Assembly: GCA_023898805.1 (NCBI GenBank)
Contig: CP060260.1
Location: forward strand, 1-64,000
Direction: 5' to 3'
Length of the DNA: 64,000 nt
Source: Rhodospirillales bacterium
GTDB taxonomy: Bacteria; Pseudomonadota; Alphaproteobacteria; Micavibrionales; UBA1664
The position numbers and the translations under genes are program-made. The notes beneath the pieces were generated by a model, which was given only the letters and a program-made list of their open reading frames with translations, was not told where the DNA came from and ran no database searches. Below, one piece after another: positions 26,314 through 34,710 of the stretch. Position 1 is the first letter of the stretch, and every line of letters begins with the position of its first letter.

Positions 26314-26700
26314 ATGACACCGTCACTCGCGTCTTTGGAAATGTCGCCGTTGCGCACGGATTTTCTGCATGCTGCGGGGACCGTTATTTACAGTGCTGCG
26401 CAACGCCTCAGAATCATCCGTACATTGCTGCCACAAATCACAATTGGTGGCCCCGGCGAACCCGGTGGCCTTCGCCGCGAAACAGCTTTGACGCCGCGCC
26501 GCCCGCAAGCCCTCGAAACACTGGACGCGCGCGAATACAACCGGCTTCTTCATTTTCTGCGTATTCAAATGGCGATCAGCCGTTGGGGCGGGTTCCAGCC
26601 GCGCGACTGGTTCGACCGCACCGGCCTGCATTTCCGCGCGAAACAGCGTGCGATCACGCTCAGACGCCTTGCCGCCGCCTACCGCCGCGCCTTTAGCTGA
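26314..26700 (+). CDS. Hypothetical protein
   Basis: A 128-residue basic protein. This frame is chosen over two overlapping open frames because its second half has strong G/C third positions and protein-like sequence (YNRLLHFLRIQMAISRWGGF, then QRAITLRRLAAAYRRAF). AAGGGA lies seven bases before the ATG. It is inserted between nagZ and scpA, which usually adjoin. The first half is less convincing. No domain recognised. Confidence 0.5.
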   Translation: MTPSLASLEMSPLRTDFLHAAGTVIYSAAQRLRIIRTLLPQITIGGPGEPGGLRRETALTPRRPQALETLDAREYNRLLHFLRIQMAISRWGGFQPRDWFDRTGLHFRAKQRAITLRRLAAAYRRAFS

Positions 26701-26769
26701 CCAATCCCCTGTGGACAGCCTGATTTGCGTGGGTGCACGGTCCCTGTGTCAGGTGCTAAGCATTCCATA

Positions 26770-27606
26770 ATGGAAACCGTAAACCAGCCGAGCTTCGAGG
26801 AAGACCCGCCGCGCGAAAACGTGCCCGCGGACACCGACGCGCTGGTCGTTTCGGTCGACGGCTATGAAGGCCCGATCGACCTGTTGTTGACCATGGCGCG
26901 GGACCAGAAGGTCGATTTGCGCCAGATATCCATTCTGGCGCTGGCCGAACAATATCTCAGCTTCGTCGAACGTGCCCGCGCCCTGCGGATCGAGCTTGCG
27001 GCCGACTATCTGGTAATGGCCGCATGGCTGGCCTATCTCAAATCCAAACTTCTGCTGCCCGCGCGACCGGGCGAGGTGGAGGAGGAACTGACCGGCGAGG
27101 CGCTGGCCGAGGCGCTGGCCTTCCAGCTCCAGCGGCTGGAGGCGATGCAAAAAGCCGCGAAGGCGCTTTTCGACCGCCCGCGTCTGGGGCAGGACCGTCT
27201 GCCCGTCGGGCTGGCCGGCATGCGCGAGGGACAGGCCGTCAAAATCAAATGGAAGGCCGGGCTTTACGAGATTCTCGACGCCTATGCCGCGATCGCCCAT
27301 CGCGCCAACCCCAAAACCTACGAGGTCAAAACCTGGCCGCTGATGTCGATGGACGAGGCGGCACGCCGTCTGGCCGACATGATCGGCCACATGCCCCCCG
27401 GCCAGTGGCGCAGCCTGTGGCTCGCGCTTGATGCCTTCGTGCCGGACGCGGCGGATGGACCGCTCAACACCCGTTCGGCGCTGGCCTCGACGCTGACTGC
27501 CGCGCTGGAAATGGTCAAACAGGAACGCATGGATTTAAGACAGGAAGGCCTTTTCGCGCCGATCCTGATCCGCACCCCCGACAGGAATGCCGCCAATGAC
27601 ACCTGA
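26770..27606 (+). CDS. scpA: Segregation and condensation protein A
   Basis: A 278-residue kleisin that bridges Smc heads for chromosome condensation. The start METVNQPSFEED is the most plausible; an in-frame earlier start lacks similarity. The ScpA N-terminal signature YEGPIDLLLTMARDQKVDLR is followed by ILALAEQYLSFVERAR and DYLVMAAWLAYLKSKLLLP. The C-terminal winged-helix part includes VKQERMDLRQEGLFAPI. It overlaps scpB by 20 bases. Confidence 0.95.
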   Translation: METVNQPSFEEDPPRENVPADTDALVVSVDGYEGPIDLLLTMARDQKVDLRQISILALAEQYLSFVERARALRIELAADYLVMAAWLAYLKSKLLLPARPGEVEEELTGEALAEALAFQLQRLEAMQKAAKALFDRPRLGQDRLPVGLAGMREGQAVKIKWKAGLYEILDAYAAIAHRANPKTYEVKTWPLMSMDEAARRLADMIGHMPPGQWRSLWLALDAFVPDAADGPLNTRSALASTLTAALEMVKQERMDLRQEGLFAPILIRTPDRNAANDT

Positions 27607-28327
27607 AATGGAAATCGAAGCCGAAATCGCAGAAGCGATCGAACATGTCATGCACGACGATGAAACCCCGGACGAAATCGTCGCGGCGGATGACGACATG
27701 CGCGATTTGCGCACCATCGAGGCGGTGCTGTTCGCCAGCCGCGAACCAATGACGCTTGCGCGCCTTCAGGCCTTCGTTCCGCATCTGGAAGGGCCGCATC
27801 TGCATGCGATCATCGCCCGCCTGCGTCAGGATTATGCGGGCCGTGGCATCCAGCTTGAGGAAACGGATTCCGGCCTTGCCTTCCGCACCGCGCCCGATTT
27901 GGCCGAAAGCCTTTCGCAGCTGCGGATCGAAGAACGTCGCCTGTCCCGCGCGGCAATGGAATGTCTGTCCGTCATCGCCTATCACCAGCCCGTGACAAGG
28001 CCAGAGATCGAGGCCGTGCGCGGCGTCCACACCTCGAAAGGCACGATCGACGCGCTTTTGGAAACCGGCTGGATCAAGCCGGGCCGCCGACGCGAGGCGC
28101 CAGGACGCCCCCTGACCTGGGTGACGACGCCCGAGTTTCTTGACCATTTCGGGCTTGAGTCTATAGTCGACCTGCCGGGCCTCGACGACCTCAAGGCCGC
28201 GGGCCTGCTGGATCGCCGCCCGGCGGTATCGGTCACCGCCGACCTGTTCGACGAGGACGGGGATAGGGACGGGGAAGCCGATTCCGAAGCCGAAGAATCA
28301 CTGGACGAGACGCACGACGCGGCCTAG
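27587..28327 (+). CDS. scpB: Segregation and condensation protein B
   Basis: A 246-residue partner of ScpA and Smc. Two winged-helix domains carry LRTIEAVLFASREPMTLARL, then SRAAMECLSVIAYHQPVTRP and EIEAVRGVHTSKGTIDALLE, with the closing TTPEFLDHFGLES. An acidic N-terminal extension and an acidic tail (DEDGDRDGEADSEAEES) flank the core. The start is ATG 27587 or 27596. Translation probably couples to scpA through the overlap. Confidence 0.95.
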   Translation: MPPMTPEMEIEAEIAEAIEHVMHDDETPDEIVAADDDMRDLRTIEAVLFASREPMTLARLQAFVPHLEGPHLHAIIARLRQDYAGRGIQLEETDSGLAFRTAPDLAESLSQLRIEERRLSRAAMECLSVIAYHQPVTRPEIEAVRGVHTSKGTIDALLETGWIKPGRRREAPGRPLTWVTTPEFLDHFGLESIVDLPGLDDLKAAGLLDRRPAVSVTADLFDEDGDRDGEADSEAEESLDETHDAA

Positions 28328-28354
28328 GTTCAGGCCACAAAAGGAAAGAACATC

Positions 28355-28531
28355 ATGGGCTTGAGTATCGGTCACATTCTTCTGGTCGTGCTGGTCGTGC
28401 TGATCCTGTTCGGCGCGGGCAAGCTGCCCGACGTCATGGGCGATCTGGCCAAGGGCGTCAAAAACTTCAAAAAGGGTTTGAACGAAGACGACGACACCCC
28501 GAACGACAAGTCCAACCCCAAGGCGGGGTAA
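28355..28531 (+). CDS. tatA: Sec-independent protein translocase TatA
   Basis: A 58-residue protein with one N-terminal helix (IGHILLVVLVVLILF), the hinge FGAGKLPDVMGDLAKG and an amphipathic helix VKNFKKGL, then an acidic tail. This is the pore-forming subunit of the twin-arginine translocase. AAGGAAAG precedes the start. It is followed directly by tatB and tatC, in the standard tatABC order. Confidence 0.95.
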   Translation: MGLSIGHILLVVLVVLILFGAGKLPDVMGDLAKGVKNFKKGLNEDDDTPNDKSNPKAG

Positions 28532-28537
28532 AAAACC

Positions 28538-28939
28538 ATGTTCGGCATCGGCTGGAGCGAGCTTCTGCTGATCGGCGTGATCGTCCTGTTCGCCTTCGGG
28601 CCCGAGGACATCCCCAAAATCATGTATAATCTGGGCCGTGTCGTCCGGCGCCTGCATTACATTCGCTATGCCCTTTCCGCGCAGTTCGAGGATTTCATGG
28701 AAAAATCCGAACACGCCGCGCGCCCGCGGGCCGAACACGCGCACGATGTGCACGATGCGCATGACCGGCACGCACCAAATCACGAAGCCGACGACGATGC
28801 GGCGCTGCTGGCCATGATGCCGCTGCCGCCGCCTTCGGCCGACGAATTGCCCCACATAGACCATGATGATGACAGACCTGACGACACCGCACCCGGATCC
28901 GGCGACGGAACCGGGGCCGGAACACCACCACGGGCCTGA
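28538..28939 (+). CDS. tatB: Sec-independent protein translocase TatB
   Basis: A 133-residue protein. It begins MFGIGWSELLLIGVIVLFAF, with the TatB signature GPEDIPKIM and amphipathic helix following. After about residue 62 the tail is unusual, with many His and Asp residues (HAHDVHDAHDRHAPNHEADDD) that would be expected to bind metal. TatB and TatC together recognise twin-arginine signals. The 3' end overlaps tatC by 77 bases, so the last 25 or so codons are shared with another frame. Confidence 0.93.
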   Translation: MFGIGWSELLLIGVIVLFAFGPEDIPKIMYNLGRVVRRLHYIRYALSAQFEDFMEKSEHAARPRAEHAHDVHDAHDRHAPNHEADDDAALLAMMPLPPPSADELPHIDHDDDRPDDTAPGSGDGTGAGTPPRA

Positions 28940-29702
28940 CGGCAAGACCGCCGTCATCGCCCATTTGATCGAGCTGCGCCGCCGCCTGATCGCAAGCTTC
29001 CTTGCGCTCGCGGCGATGACCTGCGTGTGCTACGTCTTTCGCGACGATATCCTTGCGGTGCTGATCGCGCCTCTGGCGAAATCCATGGGCGACGGGTCGA
29101 CCCACCGCCTGATCTACACCAGCCTGACCGAGGCGTTTTTCACCGCCCTCAAAATATCCTTTCTGACCGCGCTGTTCGTGACGCTGCCCTTCATCCTGAT
29201 GCAAATCTGGAAATTCGTGGCGCCGGGCCTGTACCAGCGCGAGCAGGGGGCTTTGCTGCCCTTTCTGATCGCCACGCCGGTGCTGTTCGTGCTTGGCGGG
29301 TTGCTGGTTTATTTCTTCGTGATGCCGATGGCGTGGAAATTCTTTCTGGGCTTTCAGACATCGGGCGCGCAGACCGTGCTGCCCATCCAGCTTGAGGCGC
29401 GGATCGCCGACTACCTCAACCTGATCATCACCCTGATCTTCGCCTTTGGCCTGTGCTTTCAATTGCCGGTGCTGTTGATGCTGCTGGCCCGCGTCGGTTT
29501 CGTGTCGGCGGCGGACCTGACATCGCGCCGCAAATACGCGATTGTCATCGCCTTCGTCGTCGCCGCGATCATGACACCGCCCGACGTGATCAGCCAGACC
29601 ATGCTGGCGGTGCCGATTATCCTGCTTTACGAACTTTCGATCTTTCTGATCAGGCGCATGGAAAAGGACCGCGAACGGGCCGCCGCCCGCGCGCAAGTAT
29701 AA
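28863..29702 (+). CDS. tatC: Sec-independent protein translocase TatC
   Basis: A 279-residue membrane protein with six helices that binds twin-arginine signal peptides. Core motifs are HLIELRRRLIASFLALA, LTEAFFTALKISF, LPFILMQIWKFVAPGL and the conserved ATPVLFVLGGLLVYF. The N-terminal extension (about 30 residues) contains PEHHHGPDG and lies over the tatB end; a later start is possible because no strong ribosome-binding site decides it. The stop overlaps zapE by one base. Confidence 0.95.
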   Translation: MMMTDLTTPHPDPATEPGPEHHHGPDGKTAVIAHLIELRRRLIASFLALAAMTCVCYVFRDDILAVLIAPLAKSMGDGSTHRLIYTSLTEAFFTALKISFLTALFVTLPFILMQIWKFVAPGLYQREQGALLPFLIATPVLFVLGGLLVYFFVMPMAWKFFLGFQTSGAQTVLPIQLEARIADYLNLIITLIFAFGLCFQLPVLLMLLARVGFVSAADLTSRRKYAIVIAFVVAAIMTPPDVISQTMLAVPIILLYELSIFLIRRMEKDRERAAARAQV

Positions 29703-30790
29703 TGCCCGCGCTGGCCGAACGTTATGCCGCGCTGGTGCGGACGGGCGAAATCCAGCGCGACCCGGCGCAGGAACGCGCCGTTGCCGCCATGGATGGATTC
29801 CGCCGCCATTTTCTCACGGTGCGGGGGCGTACGCCTGGCCTGATCGACCGTTTGCGCGGGCGCAAATCACCGGCCACCGGCCTGTATTTGTATGGCGGGG
29901 TCGGGCGCGGCAAGACCATGCTGATGGATCTGCTGGTCGCAAGCCTGCCGCCCGAACGCGTCCGCCGCGTCCATTTCCATGCCTTCATGCTGGAAATCCA
30001 TGCCCGCCTCAAGGCCGTGCGCGAAGGCGGCGCGCCGGACGATTTTATCCCGCGCGTGGCGCAAGACATCGCGCGCGACACCGATCTTCTGTGTTTCGAC
30101 GAACTGCACGTCAACGACATCGCCGATGCGATGATCCTTGGCCCGCTTTTCGTGGCGTTGATGGATGCGGGCGTCAGCGTGGTTGCGACCTCGAATTACC
30201 GACCGGACGACCTGTACGCGAACGGGCTGCAACGCGCCCGGTTTTTACCCTTTATCGCGCTGATCAAGGCGCGTATGGGCGTATGCCATGTGGAAGGCCC
30301 CACCGATTACCGGCACCGCGCCTTGTCCGAACGCGGTACATGGTTCCACCCCTTGAACGGCCATAGCCGCGACGCGATGGCCGCCTTGTTTGAAACGCTG
30401 ACCGGGCACCGCAACCCCGGCCCGTCAAGCATAGAGGTCGATGGCCGCGACCTCCCGCTTTTGCACGCCGATGCGCGCTGTGCATGGCTGACCTTCGACG
30501 TTTTGTGCCGGGAAAACCGGGGCGCGTCCGATTACCTGGCGCTGGGCGCCGTGTTTGAAATCGTCTTTCTTGATGCCATACCCGAAATGGGCGAGGCGCA
30601 GCGCAACGAAGCGCGGCGCTTCATGACCCTGATCGACACGCTGTATGATACCAGACGCGTACTGGTCGCCCGTGCCGCCACCGCGCCGCAATCGCTTTAC
30701 ACCGGGGATTCCAACAAATTTGAATGGGACCGGACCGTCAGCCGCCTGCTGGAGATGCAATCTCCGGCATGGTTTGCCCATAAAGCTTGA
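29702..30790 (+). CDS. zapE: Cell division ATPase ZapE (AFG1 family)
   Basis: A 362-residue AAA-type ATPase related to AFG1. It opens MPALAERYAALVRTGEI, with QRDPAQERAVAAMDGFRR next. Walker A is YLYGGVGRGKTMLMD and Walker B is LLCFDELHVNDIADAMIL, followed by VATSNYRPDDLYANGLQR. In E. coli ZapE associates with the Z-ring; in mitochondria AFG1 aids turnover of membrane proteins. It starts inside the tatC stop codon. Confidence 0.94.
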   Translation: MPALAERYAALVRTGEIQRDPAQERAVAAMDGFRRHFLTVRGRTPGLIDRLRGRKSPATGLYLYGGVGRGKTMLMDLLVASLPPERVRRVHFHAFMLEIHARLKAVREGGAPDDFIPRVAQDIARDTDLLCFDELHVNDIADAMILGPLFVALMDAGVSVVATSNYRPDDLYANGLQRARFLPFIALIKARMGVCHVEGPTDYRHRALSERGTWFHPLNGHSRDAMAALFETLTGHRNPGPSSIEVDGRDLPLLHADARCAWLTFDVLCRENRGASDYLALGAVFEIVFLDAIPEMGEAQRNEARRFMTLIDTLYDTRRVLVARAATAPQSLYTGDSNKFEWDRTVSRLLEMQSPAWFAHKA

Positions 30791-30849
30791 GTTAGCGTGC
30801 GGTTCGCCGTATCAACAAACCCGGATTAGGGATAAGCTCAAGAAACGAT

Positions 30850-32214
30850 ATGACCAGAAAATATTTCGGCACTGACGGCATCCGCGGCCGCGCCAACCAG
30901 CACCCGATGACGGCCGACGTCGCCCTGCGGGTCGCAATGGCGGCGGGCGCGGTTTTGCGCGCCGGTGCGGGCAAACCGCACAACCGCGTCGTGATCGGCA
31001 AGGATACCCGCCTGTCGGGCTATATGATTGAACAGGCAATGTCCGCCGGCTTTCTGGCCATGGGTATGGACGTTGTGTTGCTCGGCCCCATGCCGACGCC
31101 CGCGGTGGCGATGCTCACACGCTCGCTGCGCGCCGATCTTGGCGTGATGATCTCGGCCTCGCACAACCCTTATGCCGATAACGGCATCAAGCTGTTCGGC
31201 GGCGACGGCTATAAACTTTCCGATGCGATCGAAACCGCGATCGAGGCGCGGATCGACAATCCCGACCCGGCGCTGGCCCAGCCCACCGATCTTGGCCGCG
31301 CCAGCCGCCTCGACGACGCTTCCGGCCGCTATATCGAATTCGTCAAGGGGACATTCCCCCGTGGCCAGACCCTTGCGGGCCTGCGCGTCGTGGTCGATTG
31401 CGCCCATGGTGCGGCCTATCGCGTGGCGCCGCAGGTGTTGTGGGAATTGCAGGCCGACGTGATCCCGCTTGGCATCTCGCCCAACGGGCTCAACATCAAT
31501 CAGGGCTGCGGCGCGACCGATACCGCGCTTTTGCAAAAAACCGTGGTCGAAAACGGCGCGGATCTGGGTATCGCGCTCGACGGCGACGCCGACCGCCTGA
31601 TCATGGTCGATGAAACCGGCGCCCGCGTTGACGGTGACCAATTGATGGCGATTATCGCCAAATCGTGGAAAGAGGCGGGCGGGCTGCGCAATGGCACCGT
31701 GGTGGCAACGGTTATGTCCAATCTTGGGCTGGAACGCTATCTCGAAAAACTCGGCCTTCGCCTTGAGCGCACCGCCGTTGGCGACCGCTATGTCGTCGAA
31801 CGCATGCGCGAGGGCGGGTTTAATCTGGGCGGTGAGCAATCGGGCCACATGGTCCTGTCCGATTTTGCCACGACCGGCGACGGGCTGATCGCAGCGCTTC
31901 AGGTGCTTGCGGTCCTGCGCGGGCAGGGCGGCAAGGACAGCGGGCTTAAAATGTCGCAGCTTGCGCGCACGTTTGAACCTGTTCCCCAGATACTTGAAAG
32001 TGTACGCTTTGCGGCGGGTGCGAATCCGCTGGAAGATGCGGGGGTTCGGGCCGCGATCGATGGCGCGGGCAAAAGCCTTGAAGGCAAGGGCCGGATTCTG
32101 GTCCGCGCTTCGGGGACCGAGCCGGTGATCCGCGTCATGGCCGAAGGCGACGACGCGGGCGCAGTCCGCAGGATTGTCGAGGATGTCTGTGCCACCATCA
32201 AGGCGGTCGCCTGA
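30850..32214 (+). CDS. glmM: Phosphoglucosamine mutase
   Basis: A 454-residue enzyme that interconverts glucosamine-6-P and glucosamine-1-P for UDP-GlcNAc synthesis. It starts MTRKYFGTDGIRGRANQHPM. The phosphorylated serine is Ser104 in ISASHNP, the metal loop is LDGDADRL, the sugar-binding loop is GGEQSGHM and the phosphate loop is RASGTEPVIRVM. All are intact and the length is normal. Confidence 0.97.
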   Translation: MTRKYFGTDGIRGRANQHPMTADVALRVAMAAGAVLRAGAGKPHNRVVIGKDTRLSGYMIEQAMSAGFLAMGMDVVLLGPMPTPAVAMLTRSLRADLGVMISASHNPYADNGIKLFGGDGYKLSDAIETAIEARIDNPDPALAQPTDLGRASRLDDASGRYIEFVKGTFPRGQTLAGLRVVVDCAHGAAYRVAPQVLWELQADVIPLGISPNGLNINQGCGATDTALLQKTVVENGADLGIALDGDADRLIMVDETGARVDGDQLMAIIAKSWKEAGGLRNGTVVATVMSNLGLERYLEKLGLRLERTAVGDRYVVERMREGGFNLGGEQSGHMVLSDFATTGDGLIAALQVLAVLRGQGGKDSGLKMSQLARTFEPVPQILESVRFAAGANPLEDAGVRAAIDGAGKSLEGKGRILVRASGTEPVIRVMAEGDDAGAVRRIVEDVCATIKAVA

Positions 32215-32244
32215 ATTTAGGCGGGCAAAACGGGGGAAGATGAA

Positions 32245-33036
32245 ATGAGTAACGGAATTGTTCTGGCTGTCGATATGACCGACCCAAGCGGCGGGAAGGG
32301 GGCCTATGCGGCCATCAAGACCGCGCAGGCATTGGGCGGTTACGCGCAGGTCGCGGTTTCCGCCGTATCGGTCCAGACCCCGGAACAGATGCTGGGCATC
32401 TGGCCGGTGCCCGCCGCGGTGGTGGTCGACCAGATGCGCGCGGCGTTTTCATCCTACAGCGTCGGGGCGATCTTACTGGGCCTGCTACCGGGCAAGGACG
32501 TGATCGATGCGGTCGGCGACCTGCTCGATAACCTTAAGCCGAAAGTCCCGGTGATCGTCGACCCGGTGATCGAAAGCCGCGATGGCAAACGTTTCCTAGA
32601 CAAACCCGATATCGACGCGCTCAAGCGCCGCATCCTGATCCATGCCGACCTGCTGATGCCCAGCATCGGCGAGGCCGAGCATTTGACCGGGCAAGCCATC
32701 AGGGACGAGCAAACGATGGAACACGCGGCTGAAATGCTGCTGACCCTGGGTGCGCGCAACGTGCTGCTGAAGGGCGAAACGCTGGAACGCGAAAAGATAT
32801 ACGAAATCTATGTCGATGACCGTCGCACGCAGGTCTTTGAATCCGAACGTCTGCCGGGCCGTAATATCCATGGTGCCGGCTCGACTCTGGCGGCGGCGGC
32901 GGCGGTGCTGGTGGCGCAGGGCAACACCCCGCGCGAATCGGTTGTCCGTGCCCGCGCCTACCTTGAGGAAATGATCCGCAACGCCTCGGATTTCGATGGC
33001 GAAGCATCCGTCCCCTTGCGCCACGCGGCCCAGTGA
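32245..33036 (+). CDS. ThiD/PdxK-like phosphomethylpyrimidine or pyridoxal kinase, divergent
   Basis: A 263-residue ribokinase-fold protein. It resembles ThiD in DPSGGKGAYAAIKTAQALGG, VPVIVDPVIESRDGKRFL and PSIGEAEHLTGQ. Two conserved sites differ: the N-terminal AGSDPSGGAG is AVDMTDPSGGKG, and the anion-hole motif GTGCTL is GAGSTL, replacing the Cys often seen in ThiD. No other thiamine gene and no TPP-riboswitch-like leader is nearby, so substrate assignment is uncertain. It lies 30 bases after glmM. Confidence 0.7.
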   Translation: MSNGIVLAVDMTDPSGGKGAYAAIKTAQALGGYAQVAVSAVSVQTPEQMLGIWPVPAAVVVDQMRAAFSSYSVGAILLGLLPGKDVIDAVGDLLDNLKPKVPVIVDPVIESRDGKRFLDKPDIDALKRRILIHADLLMPSIGEAEHLTGQAIRDEQTMEHAAEMLLTLGARNVLLKGETLEREKIYEIYVDDRRTQVFESERLPGRNIHGAGSTLAAAAAVLVAQGNTPRESVVRARAYLEEMIRNASDFDGEASVPLRHAAQ

Positions 33037-33058
33037 CGTATGCGCAAGTGACGCGGCC

Positions 33059-33739
33059 ATGGTGGGTTCCCTCATACAGGATTTGAACGCCTACCGTTAT
33101 GGCCCGCTGGCGGCGGGCAAGCCGCACAATCTTGTCGTGTTGCTGCATGGTCTTGGCTCCAACGGACAGGACTTGATTTCGCTTGCGCCCGTCTGGGCGG
33201 CGGAAATGCCCAACACGTTGTTTGTCAGCCCGGACGCGCCCTTTGTCTGCGATATGGCCCCGCCGGGTTTTGACGGCAGTTTTCAGTGGTTTTCCCTGCG
33301 TGAATGGACGCAGGAAGCGATGCTTAAGGGTGCGGAAAACGCCTTTCCGATTGTGGATAACTTTCTGGATAAGCTGTTGAAATCGACAGGACTATCGGAA
33401 GACAAAATGGTGCTGGCTGGGTTTTCGCAAGGAACGATGATGGCGCTATACGCGGCGCTACGCCGCAAAAACGCATGCGCCGGCATTCTGGGATATTCCG
33501 GCGCACTACTGGGTGGCGGGCAGCTCAAGAACGCGAATATCCACAAAATACCCACATGCCTGATTCATGGGGGCGTCGACAACGTGGTTCCCATAACCGC
33601 ATGGCATCAGGCCATCGACCAGCTCAGGGATGCGGACATTCCGGTGGAGGGTGAGATCATTCCCGGCCTTGCCCATGGCATCGACGATCGGGGTATAAAG
33701 ATCGGTTCACGCTTCTTAAGGCAATGCTTGGGCTCCTAA
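33059..33739 (+). CDS. Alpha/beta-hydrolase, carboxylesterase/phospholipase type
   Basis: A 226-residue serine hydrolase of the LYPLA/YpfH group. It has LVVLLHGLGSNGQDLISLAP, the nucleophile Ser123 in GFSQG, Asp in HGGVDNVVP and His in GLAHGID. The start is ATG 33059; a longer in-frame reading overlaps the kinase gene. The substrate is not predictable beyond short-chain esters or acyl groups. Confidence 0.85.
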   Translation: MVGSLIQDLNAYRYGPLAAGKPHNLVVLLHGLGSNGQDLISLAPVWAAEMPNTLFVSPDAPFVCDMAPPGFDGSFQWFSLREWTQEAMLKGAENAFPIVDNFLDKLLKSTGLSEDKMVLAGFSQGTMMALYAALRRKNACAGILGYSGALLGGGQLKNANIHKIPTCLIHGGVDNVVPITAWHQAIDQLRDADIPVEGEIIPGLAHGIDDRGIKIGSRFLRQCLGS

Positions 33740-33741
33740 GC

Positions 33742-33861
33742 TGCATCGCAATATTGTTTCAATGCAAAAGAAATAATATTACCCAAAAAATGGCGGATTT
33801 CCGTGCTTGACACGAAAATGCACCAATCGATACCGCTGCAATGCATCACATATTGTTTCAA
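33742..33861. repeat. Pair of 20-base direct repeats
   Basis: TGCATCGCAATATTGTTTCA (33742-33761) and TGCATCACATATTGTTTCAA (33842-33861) share nearly all positions and are 100 bases apart, both in the region before the membrane-protein gene at 33966. They could be paired regulatory sites or remnants of a short repeat. Confidence 0.55.
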
Positions 33862-33891
33862 AAAACTGCAAGAAAGCACTGAAAAACAAGA

Positions 33892-33897
33892 TATAAT
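33892..33897 (+). promoter_or_regulatory. Candidate -10 box for small membrane-protein gene
   Basis: A perfect TATAAT, 68 bases before the ATG at 33966. No good -35 box is present at 16-18 bases, so an activator might be needed. A separate TTGACA at 33807-33812 has only a weak -10 partner. A very strong ribosome-binding site (AAAGGAGG) precedes the gene. Confidence 0.4.
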
Positions 33898-33965
33898 TAA
33901 ATCGTGAGCTTAAAGGTTCACGAATTAATACTGAACCTTGGGCGCACTTCACAAAGGAGGCATTC

Positions 33966-34325
33966 ATGTTTGGTAATGTAACCGACTTTTCGCATACTAG
34001 GTCCCATACCGAGGCGATTGGGTTCTTCGTTTTTACGACGATCCTGCTGGTCGGTTTGTCGACCATCCTTGTCCCCGTACTTGGCCTGATCGGTATTGAT
34101 CTTGGCACGACCACCAGCACGGTTGTGACGGGTGTCACGGTACACACCCTGATCAGCACGCTGTTCGTGCTTCTGCTCTCTAGCCTGATCCTCGTCGGCA
34201 AAAAACTGACCGGCGACCTTCTGTCGATCATCCTGACCGTGGTGGGCGTTTATGCGACTTATCACATCTCGGTCGTGCTCGGCATGGTGGTGGTCAGCTA
34301 TCTGACCACGATCAAGGGCAAATAG
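33966..34325 (+). CDS. Small integral membrane protein, paralogue of 34483 gene
   Basis: A 119-residue protein with three hydrophobic helices (about residues 18-42, 55-78 and 85-112). A short polar N-terminus reads MFGNVTDFSHTRSHTEAIGF. That opening matches the 37-residue protein encoded at 34483 at most conserved positions (DFxxTRxxxEAxxFF). The ribosome-binding site AAAGGAGG is close to ideal, suggesting high translation. A terminator follows at 34370. No known family was recognised. Confidence 0.75.
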   Translation: MFGNVTDFSHTRSHTEAIGFFVFTTILLVGLSTILVPVLGLIGIDLGTTTSTVVTGVTVHTLISTLFVLLLSSLILVGKKLTGDLLSIILTVVGVYATYHISVVLGMVVVSYLTTIKGK

Positions 34326-34369
34326 GCCTGACGTGTTTCGTTAACCCCCTGATGTAAGGGGGTGTTTCG

Positions 34370-34403
34370 GAGCCGGATCCGCTGGATGATCCGGCTCTTT
34401 TTT
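34370..34403 (+). terminator. Intrinsic terminator
   Basis: A 10-bp stem GAGCCGGATC / GATCCGGCTC with an 8-base loop, followed by TTTTTTTA. It ends the small membrane-protein transcript. Confidence 0.88.
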
Positions 34404-34415
34404 ATAGCAAATTTG

Positions 34416-34444
34416 TTGACATTTCTGTGTACGCTCCCTTAGAC
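34416..34444 (+). promoter_or_regulatory. Candidate promoter of 37-residue protein gene
   Basis: TTGACA (34416-34421), 17-base spacer, TTAGAC (34439-34444). The -35 is perfect and the -10 is weak. It lies just past the preceding terminator, which supports a separate transcript. Confidence 0.5.
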
Positions 34445-34482
34445 ACAAGGCATTCCATAGTTTTGCGGTCATGGGGATAAAA

Positions 34483-34596
34483 ATGTTCAGGGATATGTTC
34501 GATTTTAAAAAGACGCGCACGCCGGTTGAGGCGGCCGCGTTTTTTGGTTTTTACACCGGCCTGTTTTTGCTGGCGGGTAAATTGCTGGGCTTTTAA
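34483..34596 (+). CDS. 37-residue membrane microprotein
   Basis: A very short gene reading MFRDMFDFKKTRTPVEAAAF then FGFYTGLFLLAGKLLGF, with one hydrophobic helix. Over its whole length it aligns with the N-terminus of the 119-residue protein at 33966: MF, DF, TR, EA and FF-F occupy the same spacing. That similarity, plus an upstream TTGACA, is the main evidence that it is real. GGGGATA upstream of the ATG may serve as the ribosome-binding site. It may be a truncated duplicate or a stand-alone regulatory microprotein. Confidence 0.6.
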   Translation: MFRDMFDFKKTRTPVEAAAFFGFYTGLFLLAGKLLGF

Positions 34597-34710
34597 AGCG
34601 CTTAAATTGGCCCGACGCGGGAATCTGCGGTATAATGGAAGGGTGCAAGGATATGCGCCCGGACATTCACTGCCGCATCCCCGTATAAGTCGGGGCAAAG
34701 GGGCCGTGTG

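Noticed and set aside
26307..26696. Alternative frame over the orphan at 26314
   Set aside because: Cys/Arg/Pro-rich shadow composition; the 26314 frame has better third-position bias and a ribosome-binding site.
32215..32244. TPP riboswitch before the ThiD-like gene
   Set aside because: Only 30 bases separate it from glmM; no room for and no trace of the THI element.
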